Below the pieces are notes generated by a model that was not told the DNA's origin, did no database searches, and saw nothing but the letters and a program-made list of their open reading frames with translations. Positions 50,362-58,409 of a DNA stretch of 64,000 bases are shown here, in pieces (the first letter of the stretch is position 1; every line of letters starts with the position of its first letter). The DNA is taken from positions 1,116,001 through 1,180,000 of the forward strand of contig NZ_CP011546.1 of NCBI RefSeq assembly GCF_001021065.1. The letters run 5' to 3'. The position numbers and the translations under genes are program-made. Source of the DNA: Corynebacterium uterequi (lineage in GTDB: Bacteria > Actinomycetota > Actinomycetes > Mycobacteriales > Mycobacteriaceae).

Positions 50362-51432
50362 ATGGGCATATATCAGCTCGCTTTGAAGGCGATGTTTCGC
50401 CTTGACCCCGAAAAAATCCACGGATATGTCAACAATGCCCTCGCGGTGACCCAAATGGTGCCTCCGGTGCGCTTCGCGCTATCGAAGGTTCTGCCGGTGC
50501 GTGACGACGTCCTCTCCCAGGACGTATTCGGCGTGACCTTCCCCCGCCCGCTTGGCTTGGCCGCCGGATTCGACAAGAATGCCGCCGCCCCGGATGTGTG
50601 GGCCGCGCTCGGCTTTGGCCACGCGGAGCTGGGAACGGTGACCGCCTCGCCGCAGCCGGGCAACCCGAAGCCGCGGCTTTACCGGCTCACCGCCGACCGG
50701 GGCCTACTCAATCGGATGGGGTTCAATAACGAAGGCGCGGCCGTCGCCGCCCGCAATCTGCGGATGCGTAATAGGGCCAACGTGGTGGGCATCAACATCG
50801 GCAAGACCAAGCTTGCCGACGACGCGGTGGCCGATTACCGGACCTCCGCGATGCTGCTCGGGGACCTAGCCGACTACCTGGTAGTCAACGTCTCCTCCCC
50901 CAACACTCCCGGGCTGCGGGACCTGCAGGCTGTGGAGTCCCTGCGACCCATCCTTGAAGTGGTCCAGCAGTCTACCGCCACCCCAGTGTTGGTCAAGATA
51001 GCCCCGGATCTGGCAGACGAAGAGATTGACGCCATCGCGGATCTCGCGGTCGAGCTGTCCCTAGCCGGTATCGTCGCCACGAACACGACCATTTCCCGTG
51101 ACGGCCTGCGTACCAAGAACGTTGACAAGCTCGGCGCCGGCGGTGTGTCCGGAGCGCCGGTGGCTGAGCGCTCCCTTGAGGTCCTCCGGCGACTGTATGC
51201 ACGCGTGGGCGGCAAGGTGGCGCTCGTCAGCGTCGGCGGCATTGAGACCCCGCAGCAGGCGTGGGAACGCATCGGCGCTGGGGCTGACCTTCTTGAGGGC
51301 TACACGCCCATGATCTACGGCGGGCCGGCGTGGATCCGCTCGATCCACAAGGAACTAGCCCGTCAGGTCCGTGCCCACGACCTGAGCAACCTTTCCGAGG
51401 CGGTGGGCCGCGAACTCCCCTGGGCTGACTAG
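50362..51432 (+). CDS. pyrD: Dihydroorotate dehydrogenase (quinone), class 2
   Basis: 356 residues. The N-terminal helical membrane-association domain ([17 protein letters not shown]) marks class 2. [41 protein letters not shown] with the catalytic serine, and the FMN-binding [15 protein letters not shown] follow. It oxidises dihydroorotate to orotate with menaquinone in pyrimidine synthesis. The RBS is AAGGA. Its stop interlocks in a CTAG with the convergent PEBP gene. Confidence 0.97.
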   Translation: MGIYQLALKAMFRLDPEKIHGYVNNALAVTQMVPPVRFALSKVLPVRDDVLSQDVFGVTFPRPLGLAAGFDKNAAAPDVWAALGFGHAELGTVTASPQPGNPKPRLYRLTADRGLLNRMGFNNEGAAVAARNLRMRNRANVVGINIGKTKLADDAVADYRTSAMLLGDLADYLVVNVSSPNTPGLRDLQAVESLRPILEVVQQSTATPVLVKIAPDLADEEIDAIADLAVELSLAGIVATNTTISRDGLRTKNVDKLGAGGVSGAPVAERSLEVLRRLYARVGGKVALVSVGGIETPQQAWERIGAGADLLEGYTPMIYGGPAWIRSIHKELARQVRAHDLSNLSEAVGRELPWAD

Positions 51433-51983
51433 CCGCGGTTTTCGTACCAACCCCACAGAACGGCGCGGCCGATCGTGTGGAAGTGAAGATTGAACCCGAG
51501 GACCGTGGGGGTGGCCTCGGGATCGATGTCGAGGCTTTCGACATCTACGGCGTGGACCACATAGAGGTAGCGGTGCGGTGCGTGCCCCGCCGGGGGTTGT
51601 GCGCCGTAGTGGGTGCGCTGGCCCGAATCATTGCGCAGAGATACCGCGCCGACGCCCAGATCTTCCGCCGAGCCCGCCCCGGAGGGCAGCTCGGTGACCG
51701 TAGCCGGAATGTTGAAGGCAGCCCAGTGCCAAAAGCCGGAGGCTGTCGGCGCATCCGGGTCGTAGCATGTCACGGCGAAGGACTTCGTCCCCGCGGGCGC
51801 ATCCGCCCAGGACAGTTGCGGGGAGACCGACTGCGGCGCCCGGAGGCGTTCGTCGAGCTCCGCACCATTGCTGAGGTCCGTGGAGCTCAGTGGGAAGCTG
51901 GGTACCGCCTTCAGGGGCGCGTAGGGGTCGGGGCCGGGAAAGCGCGGATCGACGTAGGAGGCCGAGTGCTGTTCGTTAGTCAT
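51429..51983 (-). CDS. YbhB/YbcL-type phosphatidylethanolamine-binding-like protein
   Basis: 184 residues. The PEBP signature is [21 protein letters not shown], with the anion pocket DPDAP and the GPxPPxG-like [16 protein letters not shown]. Bacterial members are of uncertain function. ATG 51983 is used; the longer frame has no RBS. Convergent with pyrD. Confidence 0.88.
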   Translation of the reverse strand: MTNEQHSASYVDPRFPGPDPYAPLKAVPSFPLSSTDLSNGAELDERLRAPQSVSPQLSWADAPAGTKSFAVTCYDPDAPTASGFWHWAAFNIPATVTELPSGAGSAEDLGVGAVSLRNDSGQRTHYGAQPPAGHAPHRYLYVVHAVDVESLDIDPEATPTVLGFNLHFHTIGRAVLWGWYENRG

Positions 51984-52067
51984 AGGGCCCGTTCTACCAA
52001 ATAGCATCACTGTAGTTTTGGAAACCGCTTCTGAGCTGCCGATTTGCGCCCATAGGTGGGTGGGGGT

Positions 52068-52073
52068 TACATT
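52068..52073 (+). promoter_or_regulatory. Possible -10 box of tRNA-Leu
   Basis: TACATT lies about 30 bases before the tRNA. A small GTTGC/GCAAC hairpin (52081-52096) sits in the leader. Confidence 0.35.
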
Positions 52074-52102
52074 ATTCCTCGTTGCAAGGAAGCAACCACC
52101 CA

Positions 52103-52189
52103 GCCCGGGTGGCGGAATTGGCAGACGCGCTAGCTTGAGGTGCTAGTGTCCTATTAACGGACGTGGGGGTTCAAGTCCCCCCTCGGGCA
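52103..52189 (+). tRNA. tRNA-Leu (anticodon GAG)
   Basis: 87 bases, class II with a long variable arm. The acceptor GCCCGGG pairs with CTCGGGC (one G-T). The D-arm is followed by stem CTAGC, loop TTGAGGT, stem GCTAG, giving anticodon GAG. The T-arm shows GGGGGTTCAAGTCCCCC. The discriminator is A, and CCA is not encoded. Confidence 0.97.
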
Positions 52190-52194
52190 CAGTT

Positions 52195-52235
52195 TAAGGC
52201 CCTGATCGGTATCCCCGGTCAGGGCCTTACTTTTG
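52195..52235 (+). terminator. Rho-independent terminator after tRNA-Leu
   Basis: TAAGGCCCTGA (52195-52205) pairs with TCAGGGCCTTA (52219-52229), followed by CTTTTGC. Confidence 0.88.
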
Positions 52236-52330
52236 CTTTATACGTACGCTGAGGCACTCGTAGATAGTCACAAGGGGCACGCGCCGGCGTTCATCGCCCG
52301 GCACCGTGCCCCCTTGCGGCTTAGGTTTTT

Positions 52331-52756
52331 CTAGTGCTGCTCGTTCGGGTCGTTGTCGGCGTCTTCCTTCGTCTGGTGGAAGGTGCCCTTGACGTGATCG
52401 GGGGCGGCGTAGATGGAGTACACCTTCAGCGGCTCATCGAATTCGTTGACCACATTGTGCCACTTGCCAGCCGGGATGAACATGGCGAAATCGTCCTCGA
52501 CGATCTCGTTGACCTCCAGGTTGTTCTCATCCGTGCCGATCATCAGGCGGCCCTTGCCGGATTCCACGCGTAGGAACTGGTCGTGGTCGTCGTGAACCTC
52601 GGCGCCGATTTCTCCCCCGGCGGGGATGGACATGACCGTCAGTTGCAGGTACTCACCGGTCCACAGCGTGTCGCGGAAAGCTTCGTTGGCGATGGTGGCC
52701 TCTTCGATGTCGAAGACGAAGGGGTTGGGACCGTGATCGTGGCGCAGGACGCTCAT
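52331..52756 (-). CDS. Cupin-domain protein
   Basis: 141 residues. A single cupin barrel shows metal-type motif 1 GAEVHDDHDQFLRVESGKGRL and motif 2 MFIPAGKWHNVVN (by parts). The histidines and glutamate could bind a metal. The family covers enzymes and sugar or aldehyde sensors; nothing more specific can be read. ATG 52756 follows GAGGAA by 10 bases. Divergent from the VTT gene. Confidence 0.85.
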   Translation of the reverse strand: MSVLRHDHGPNPFVFDIEEATIANEAFRDTLWTGEYLQLTVMSIPAGGEIGAEVHDDHDQFLRVESGKGRLMIGTDENNLEVNEIVEDDFAMFIPAGKWHNVVNEFDEPLKVYSIYAAPDHVKGTFHQTKEDADNDPNEQH

Positions 52757-52838
52757 TGCGAGTGATTCCTCATTTCCATGGTTACCGAAAGAACATAGGA
52801 CACCGACCATGCTACCTACCGTTCCTGGCCCTCGCCCG

Positions 52839-52850
52839 TAGGATGAACGT
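52839..52850 (+). promoter_or_regulatory. Leaderless promoter, VTT membrane protein
   Basis: TAGGAT at 52839-52844 ends 6 bases before GTG 52851 (9 before GTG 52854). Confidence 0.4.
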
Positions 52851-53540
52851 GTGGTGATTGAACGACTCCGGTGCTTGTGCCGCGATGGGATCGCAGAGGT
52901 GGCCCGGTGGCCGCTCTGGAAGAAGGGCGCGGCCGCCCTCGTCCTCGCAGGCTTCGTCGTCGGACTGCTCACCCTCGATGTGCCTTCGATGGCGCAACTG
53001 CGGTCCTGGGCCTCTAGCCTGGGCCCCTGGTTCCCCATGGCGTTCCTCCTCGCCTACATCATCATCACCCAGTTCCCGATGCCGCGAACGCTGCTGTCCA
53101 TATCCGCGGGAATCCTCTTCGGGCCGTGGTTGGGAGGAGCCATCGCCATGATCGGGGTGACTGTCTCCGCCGCCATCTCTCTGGTGGTGGTACGCGGGTT
53201 CCTACGTGAGTGGATCGAGCCCCGACTAACGCACCCGGCCGTGCAGAAGATTAACGCCCACTTGCATCGCCGCGGCCTTATTGCGGTGATCTCGCTGAGG
53301 ATGATCGCGGGGGTGCCGTTTTCGATCATGAACTATGCCAGCGCGATCACGAAGGTTCCCGTCGGGGTATTCACCCTCGGCACGCTTATCGGGTCCCTGC
53401 CGGGCACCTTGCTCATCGTGTTCTTCGGCGACACGCTGGCCACGGAGCCGAACCCGGTCATCATCGCAGCGATGGTGGTGTTGGCAGTGGTGGGGATCAC
53501 GGCCTTGGGGTTTGACGCGCGGCGAGCCATGCGAGTTTAG
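52851..53540 (+). CDS. TVP38/TMEM64 (VTT domain) membrane protein
   Basis: 229 residues with about five membrane helices. The VTT/DedA-like core shows FPMPRTLLSISAGILFGPWLGG and AVISLRMIAGVPFSIMNYASAI (by parts), the typical re-entrant helix regions. DedA/VTT proteins act in lipid scrambling or carrier-lipid flipping. The GTG start follows a leaderless-type -10. Specific function unknown. Confidence 0.87.
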   Translation: MVIERLRCLCRDGIAEVARWPLWKKGAAALVLAGFVVGLLTLDVPSMAQLRSWASSLGPWFPMAFLLAYIIITQFPMPRTLLSISAGILFGPWLGGAIAMIGVTVSAAISLVVVRGFLREWIEPRLTHPAVQKINAHLHRRGLIAVISLRMIAGVPFSIMNYASAITKVPVGVFTLGTLIGSLPGTLLIVFFGDTLATEPNPVIIAAMVVLAVVGITALGFDARRAMRV

Positions 53541-53555
53541 GTCAAGTCCAAGGGG

Positions 53556-53567
53556 TAGACTTGAGTC
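53556..53567 (+). promoter_or_regulatory. Leaderless promoter, HTH hypothetical
   Basis: TAGACT at 53556-53561 ends 6 bases before ATG 53568. Confidence 0.45.
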
Positions 53568-54110
53568 ATGTTAGCGCTTCACGCTCGGTATCGCGGTCGG
53601 GAGACCGATCGAGCCGCTATCGTCGCCCGCTCCGCGCAAGCCCTGGCAACTCTGCCGGGCGTATCCCCTTTTGAAGTCCTCGGTGTTGAGGACATCCGCA
53701 CCACCATCACCACCCCCGAGGCATTGACCAACCTCACGATGGCACTGCTGTCCGACGGCGGCTGGGCGGTGGGAATCGGCATCGCCGTGCCCTCACAAGC
53801 TCGCACCGCGGCGTCGGCGGCCGTGAGCCGGCGGGCCGGTCAGGTGCGTGTCCGCGGCGCGGCTGGGGCCGAATATGTAGAGGCGGCCTTCGTCCTTCTT
53901 TCGCAGGTCCTGGCCAAGCGCACCTACGAGGGGCGCGAGGCCACCTCCTTAGTGCGCCGCGGCCTTAACCAGAACGAAGCCGCAGAGGAGCTGGGTATCT
54001 CCAAACAAGCGATGTCGCAGCGGCTGCAGGCGGCCGGGTGGGCCGCCGAGCAGGCCGGGTGGCGGTTAGCGGTTCACCTCATCGGTGCCGCGGACAGCGC
54101 CAGAGGGTAG
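53568..54110 (+). CDS. Hypothetical protein with C-terminal HTH
   Basis: 180 residues. The C-terminal part carries a convincing helix-turn-helix (NQNEAAEELGISKQAMSQRL, about 140-160). The N-terminal part has alternating beta strands and helices (VSPFEVLGVEDIRTTITTPE, GGWAVGIGIAVP) of an unassigned domain, loosely like SatD proteins. The 3' end overlaps the convergent SPFH gene by 45 bases. A regulatory role is inferred only from the HTH. Confidence 0.72.
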   Translation: MLALHARYRGRETDRAAIVARSAQALATLPGVSPFEVLGVEDIRTTITTPEALTNLTMALLSDGGWAVGIGIAVPSQARTAASAAVSRRAGQVRVRGAAGAEYVEAAFVLLSQVLAKRTYEGREATSLVRRGLNQNEAAEELGISKQAMSQRLQAAGWAAEQAGWRLAVHLIGAADSARG

Positions 54111-55337
54111 CCCCGGGTTGAGCCCGATGGCGTCGTCCGCGGCAGCCGCTTCGAGCTCGGCCGGGGAGGTGTGACGCCCCCGCTTGGCGTCATGCCCCTC
54201 GGCTGCCATTCCGGGTCGTGACGGCGTCTGGGTCGCTGGGTCCGGATCGACCGGCTTCTGGGCCACCGCGTTGGCCTCGGCGACGGCTTGCGCGATCTCC
54301 GGCGACGACGCCGTGGAGAACCAGTCCTTGGTATCATCCAACTCCGCCATCTGGAGGGTCGCTTCATCAACATTCGGGGACTCGTAGCGGAACACGCCGT
54401 CGGCGTCCTGCTTGGCGAAAGCCTTGGCAAAGTGCTCCAAAGAATCGCTGAAGGAGGCGGGGATCATCCACATCGTCGAGGACTCCCCCTTCGCCATCTC
54501 CGGCAGCTTTTCCAGATACTGGTAGGCCAGCACCTCCGGGGTGATCTTGGCGGACTTGATAGACGCGTTGATCTTCTGGATCGCCCGGGCCTCGCCCTGC
54601 GCCCGAAGATACTTCGCGGCCCGCTCACCTTCGGCGCGCAGGATCTCCGCCTGGCGGGCGGCCTCGGCGGCGAGGATGGCGGCGTGCTTTTCGCCCTCGG
54701 CAGAAAGAATCCGGGCCTGCTTCTTACCTTCGGCGGTCTTGATGTCCGATTCCCGCTGACCTTCGGCCGTGAGGATCATGGCGCGCTTCTCCCGGTCCGC
54801 CTTCATCTGCATCTCCATGGACTTCTGGATCGACGGCGGCGGATCGATGGCCTTGAGCTCCACGCGGGAAATGCGCAGGCCCCAGCGTCCGGTCGCGGAA
54901 TCCAGTTCGCCACGCAGGCGACGGTTGATGGTGTCGCGCGACGTCAGTGTCTCCTCAAGGGTCATGCCGCCGACGACGTCGCGCAGTGTAGCCACGGAGA
55001 TCTGCTCCACGCCAACGATGTAGTTGTCCACCCCGTAGATAGCCTTGGCGGGATCGTTGATCTGGAAGGTGACCACGATGTCGATGGCCACGGTGAGGTT
55101 GTCCTGGGTGATAACCGCCTGCGGTGGGAAGGACACGACGCGTTCACGGGTATCCACCCGCTCCCGCACGCGGTCGATGAAGGGCGCCAGCAGCGTGATA
55201 CCGCCGGACACGGTCCGGGTATAGCGACCTAAGCGTTCGATGATGGCTGCCTCGCCCTGCGGAATCAGGGCGATGGACTTAATGACGACGAGCGCCACAA
55301 AGACCAATAAGGCAATGCTGAGGATGAGTCCTACCAT
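54066..55337 (-). CDS. SPFH/Band 7 (stomatin-like) protein
   Basis: 423 residues. An N-terminal membrane segment (LILSIALLVFVALVVIKSIAL) is followed by the SPFH domain (PQGEAAIIERLGRYTRTVSGG by parts). A long Ala/Glu/Arg-rich coiled coil (AEGEKHAAILAAEAARQAEI) and a polar tail complete it. Such proteins form membrane microdomain scaffolds with NfeD partners, and the nfeD gene is directly upstream with abutting ends (55338/55337). The tail-to-tail overlap with the HTH gene is 45 bases. Confidence 0.92.
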   Translation of the reverse strand: MVGLILSIALLVFVALVVIKSIALIPQGEAAIIERLGRYTRTVSGGITLLAPFIDRVRERVDTRERVVSFPPQAVITQDNLTVAIDIVVTFQINDPAKAIYGVDNYIVGVEQISVATLRDVVGGMTLEETLTSRDTINRRLRGELDSATGRWGLRISRVELKAIDPPPSIQKSMEMQMKADREKRAMILTAEGQRESDIKTAEGKKQARILSAEGEKHAAILAAEAARQAEILRAEGERAAKYLRAQGEARAIQKINASIKSAKITPEVLAYQYLEKLPEMAKGESSTMWMIPASFSDSLEHFAKAFAKQDADGVFRYESPNVDEATLQMAELDDTKDWFSTASSPEIAQAVAEANAVAQKPVDPDPATQTPSRPGMAAEGHDAKRGRHTSPAELEAAAADDAIGLNPGLPSGAVRGTDEVNR

Positions 55338-55763
55338 TTACTCTCTCCAAACGAGTGCAGTGGGGCCGTCGAAACCTGTCACGGTCACGGTATCCCCTGG
55401 TTGGAAGGTGACGTGTGAGTCGATAGACCGGGCGGTCCAGATGGATCCTTCTAACCGTATCTGACCGCCGGAACTCGAAATCGTCTCGAGAACAGAAGCC
55501 CTCGAACCAACGAGTGCCCGCGGCGACGTATCGAGGGTTTCGGGCGCGGTAAGCCGCCGCCTCAAGTGCGGGCGTACCAGCGCCAACAGCGCAAAGGACG
55601 ACACGCCGAACATGGCGATCTCCGCCCACAGCGGAACGCCGAGAAGCGACACTCCCGCCGTGGCGAGCGAGGCGGCTGCCAGCATGAGGAGGGTGAACTC
55701 CCCTGCTGCCAGCTCTAGGCAAGCAAGAACAATAGCGGCAATTAGCCAGATCACAGGACCCAC
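55338..55763 (-). CDS. NfeD family membrane protein
   Basis: 141 residues. Three hydrophobic helices (VIWLIAAIVLACLELAAGEF, LLMLAAASLATAGVSLLG, IAMFGVSSFALLALV) are followed by the C-terminal OB fold (LVGSRASVLETISSSGGQIRLEG by parts). NfeD partners SPFH proteins in membrane quality control. The GTG start with TAGCCT 6 bases upstream suggests a leaderless mRNA whose -10 contains the DUF3097 stop. Confidence 0.9.
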   Translation of the reverse strand: MGPVIWLIAAIVLACLELAAGEFTLLMLAAASLATAGVSLLGVPLWAEIAMFGVSSFALLALVRPHLRRRLTAPETLDTSPRALVGSRASVLETISSSGGQIRLEGSIWTARSIDSHVTFQPGDTVTVTGFDGPTALVWRE

Positions 55764-55775
55764 ACGGCCAGGCTA
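55764..55775 (-). promoter_or_regulatory. Leaderless promoter, nfeD-SPFH operon
   Basis: TAGCCT (55775-55770) ends 6 bases before GTG 55763. The TAG is the stop codon of the DUF3097 gene. Confidence 0.4.
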
Positions 55776-56597
55776 CATGAGGTCTTCCTTACGCACAGCG
55801 GGATTCGTGACAAAATCAAACAGGCGTTCTACTGCGCCGATGAGCGTCGGATCAAGGTCGCGGAAACTCTTGACCGACGACGCCACCCGGTTCCACCCCT
55901 CTCGCGGGTCGGACCACCCGAGCCGGCGGCACACTCCGGTCTTCCAATCCTCACCGCGAGGTACCTCCGGCCAGGCGGCGATGCCGACGCTCGCCGGCTT
56001 CACTGCCGCCCAGATGTCCACGAAGGGATGTCCGGTGACCAACACGTGCGGCCCCACCTGCTCAGTAAGCCGCGTTTCCTTCGAACCGCGGATCAGATGA
56101 TCCGCGAGCACACCCACCCGTCGGCTTGGGTTAGGCCGGAACTCGGCAAGTCGCTCGGGCAGGTTGTCCAGCCCCTCCAGGTATTCCACGACCACGCCTT
56201 CCACGCGCAGGTCATGCCCCCACACCTGCTCGACGATGGCCGCGTCGTGGACACCTTCCACCCAGATTCGGGAGGGCGCAGCCACCTTGGCCTGGACGTT
56301 GTCCACGCGGCGTGAGCCGGAATTGGATCTCTTAGGAGCCGCCGCGACGACGGGGCGTCGCAGGCTCACCCGCTGGCCTTCATAGAGGAAGCCGCCTCGC
56401 AGTAGTTTAAAGAGCCGCTGACGCCCTCGGCGATCCTCCAGGCGGACGAATTCGCCGTCGTAGGTGCGCTCGCAAGAGATGACCGCGCCGACGAACTCAT
56501 CCCCGTGCACCTCGACGACAACCCCCGGGGTGGCGTCGATGATCGGGTAGTCGACCGGTCGGTTACGGCGGTGGCCGGAGAAAATGTCCTCATACAT
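55773..56597 (-). CDS. DUF3097 family protein
   Basis: 274 residues, an actinobacterial family of unknown function. VWVEGVHDAAIVEQVWGHDLR-like WVEGVHDAAIVEQVWGHDL and VLVTGHPFVDIWAAVKP resemble a TOPRIM-type fold with acidic residues. The N-terminal ~70 residues form a small beta domain. No catalytic activity is known. Divergent from the hypothetical at 56631, with both starts of leaderless type. Confidence 0.82.
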   Translation of the reverse strand: MYEDIFSGHRRNRPVDYPIIDATPGVVVEVHGDEFVGAVISCERTYDGEFVRLEDRRGRQRLFKLLRGGFLYEGQRVSLRRPVVAAAPKRSNSGSRRVDNVQAKVAAPSRIWVEGVHDAAIVEQVWGHDLRVEGVVVEYLEGLDNLPERLAEFRPNPSRRVGVLADHLIRGSKETRLTEQVGPHVLVTGHPFVDIWAAVKPASVGIAAWPEVPRGEDWKTGVCRRLGWSDPREGWNRVASSVKSFRDLDPTLIGAVERLFDFVTNPAVRKEDLM

Positions 56598-56611
56598 GGC
56601 CCGTTACCTTA
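56598..56611 (-). promoter_or_regulatory. Leaderless promoter, DUF3097 gene
   Basis: TAAGGT (56611-56606) ends 8 bases before ATG 56597. Confidence 0.5.
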
Positions 56612-56616
56612 TCCAC

Positions 56617-56630
56617 TAAGGTGACCGGAC
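56617..56630 (+). promoter_or_regulatory. Leaderless promoter, hypothetical gene
   Basis: TAAGGT at 56617-56622 ends 8 bases before ATG 56631. The hexamer is the same as that of the divergent DUF3097 promoter, five bases away. Confidence 0.5.
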
Positions 56631-57293
56631 ATGGATATCCGCGCCGAAGTCTGGTCTCCGCTGCAAAATGCCGCTGTCTGGCTCACGGCCTGGCTCTACG
56701 GGCACGAGTCTACGGACGAACTCGTCGACGCCTGGCGTCAGCTGGGCTATTCGACGCCCGTGGAGGTGCTCGCCGCGGTGCGCGACGTCGAACTGAGCAG
56801 TCCTCCGGTGGTGCGTCTCGTGCTCTCCGGCCCGGGACACCCCTCGGGCCTGCCGGGCGGGCGCCGGGAGGCGATCGTCGTCGGCGAGCGGCTCGTGCTG
56901 TGCCCAGAGTGGGAGGTCGTCGAGCTAGACACCGAGCTGCCTGCCCCGGAATGGCTCAGTCCCGGCGACGCCGACCGTCTCCTCACCGAGGCCACCAACC
57001 GCGCCGCAGACCTCATCGAGGCCACCGGGTACCGCAGCACCGCGCTTGGCAATCCGCGCCTCACGGTCGGCACGTTGACCGACTTCTACGGCATCCCCGG
57101 GTTGCCGTCCTCGGTGCCGCCGCGGGCCGCGAAGCTCTTCGCCCGAGCCGACGTGGTCGCCGCCATCATCGAAACCGTGACCGAGAAGATGGGCGATCAC
57201 AGCGTGGATCCGCAGCTCTTGGCGCTGTGGCGACACATCCGCATCGCCCGGATGGCGGGAGTGACCTACGCGGCGGTGGAGTTCGCCCGCTAA
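56631..57293 (+). CDS. Conserved hypothetical protein
   Basis: 220 residues, soluble and acidic in the first half, with no cysteine-rich or nucleotide-binding motif. WSPLQNAAVWLTAWLYGHES at the N-terminus and MAGVTYAAVEFAR at the C-terminus are the most distinctive parts. The position next to DUF3097 may indicate a shared function, but none is known. Confidence 0.7.
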   Translation: MDIRAEVWSPLQNAAVWLTAWLYGHESTDELVDAWRQLGYSTPVEVLAAVRDVELSSPPVVRLVLSGPGHPSGLPGGRREAIVVGERLVLCPEWEVVELDTELPAPEWLSPGDADRLLTEATNRAADLIEATGYRSTALGNPRLTVGTLTDFYGIPGLPSSVPPRAAKLFARADVVAAIIETVTEKMGDHSVDPQLLALWRHIRIARMAGVTYAAVEFAR

Positions 57294-57315
57294 GGCGTCG
57301 GCGGGGGCGTGGAGT

Positions 57316-58350
57316 TTAGAGTCGGCTGCAGCAGCCGTCGGCGCAGGGCAATCCGTTATCGGTGCATCCCTGCACGCTCACCGAGCTCTGCCCCACCAGT
57401 GGAGCGTTCGTGGTGTGCTCGATGATGAGGTCCACGACCATGTCTGCGAAGCGTTCGGTCAGACCGGGGGTTGCTACGCGGTGCACCTGCACGCCGAGCT
57501 CGTCGGCGGCGGTGACCAGGTCCGTGTCGAGGTCCCACAGCACCTCGATGTGATCGGTGATGAACCCTACCGGGCACACGACGACGTCCGTGACGCCACG
57601 TTCAGCCAACGCGGTGGTGTGGTCGACGACGTCCGGTTCCAGCCAAGGAACGTGCGGGGCGCCAGATCGGGACTGATAGACGAGGTCATAGTCCTCGACC
57701 CCCGCCTTCTCAGCGACGAGCCGGGCGGCCTCCGCCACTTGACGGGAGTACAGGTGCTTGTCGCCGTCGCCGCCGGACTTCGCGTCGGCACTCGTCGGTA
57801 TCGAGTGTGCGGTGAACAACACGCGGGTTGATTCCCGCCGCTGTACTGGCACTTCTTCCCACGCGCGCTGGAGGGAATCGGCGAATTCGGCAATAAATTT
57901 CGGGTGGCTATAGAACTGCCGCAGCTTGCTAAAGGACAGCTCCGGGTGCTGGTCGATGAGACCGCGGATGTCTTCGTTGTATTGCAGGCACCCGGAGTAA
58001 CCTCCCCAGGCGCTGGTGGCGAAGACAAGGACGCGCCGATGGCCGTCGTCGGCGATGCGGTCGGCGGTCTCGGCGGCGAAGGGGTGCCAGTTTCGGTTGC
58101 CGAGGTAGACGGGAAGATCGATGCCCCGATGCGCGAGCTCGGCTTCGATAAGGGTCACTAGCTCGCGGTTCTGGGCGTTGAGAGGGCTGACGCCGTCGAA
58201 GTGGTAGTAGTGCTCGCCTACCACTTTCAGACGCTCGTCGGGGATACCACGGCCCGCGGTCACGTTACGCAGGAACGGGATGACGTCATCGACGCCCTCC
58301 GGACCTCCGAAGGACAGCAACAGCAAAGCGTCGTAGCGCGTAGATACCAT
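57316..58350 (-). CDS. cpfC: Coproporphyrin III ferrochelatase
   Basis: 344 residues. LLLLSFGGPEGVDDVIPFLRN and the metal-site His/Glu region LFTAHSIPTSA are conserved, and VVCPVGFITDHIEVLWDLD carries the second active-site group. The C-terminus CTDNGLPCADGCCSRL has cysteines that fit the [2Fe-2S] cluster of actinobacterial ferrochelatases. In these bacteria the enzyme inserts iron into coproporphyrin III. ATG 58350 is chosen because TAGGCT lies 7 bases upstream. Downstream of the NlpC/P60 gene in corynebacteria generally. Confidence 0.93.
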   Translation of the reverse strand: MVSTRYDALLLLSFGGPEGVDDVIPFLRNVTAGRGIPDERLKVVGEHYYHFDGVSPLNAQNRELVTLIEAELAHRGIDLPVYLGNRNWHPFAAETADRIADDGHRRVLVFATSAWGGYSGCLQYNEDIRGLIDQHPELSFSKLRQFYSHPKFIAEFADSLQRAWEEVPVQRRESTRVLFTAHSIPTSADAKSGGDGDKHLYSRQVAEAARLVAEKAGVEDYDLVYQSRSGAPHVPWLEPDVVDHTTALAERGVTDVVVCPVGFITDHIEVLWDLDTDLVTAADELGVQVHRVATPGLTERFADMVVDLIIEHTTNAPLVGQSSVSVQGCTDNGLPCADGCCSRL

Positions 58351-58363
58351 GCGGTAGAGCCTA
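58351..58363 (-). promoter_or_regulatory. Leaderless promoter, cpfC
   Basis: TAGGCT (58363-58358) ends 7 bases before ATG 58350. Confidence 0.5.
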
Positions 58364-58387
58364 TCAACGCCGCCGTCTTTTATGGAT

Positions 58388-58409
58388 GTCGCCACTAAAA
58401 AGTGGCGAC
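58388..58409 (-). terminator. Hairpin after the NlpC/P60 gene
   Basis: GTCGCCACT (58388-58396) pairs perfectly with AGTGGCGAC (58401-58409) around a four-base loop. It begins at the base after the stop codon. There is no U-tract, so this is either a U-less terminator or an mRNA-stabilising hairpin. Confidence 0.6.
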
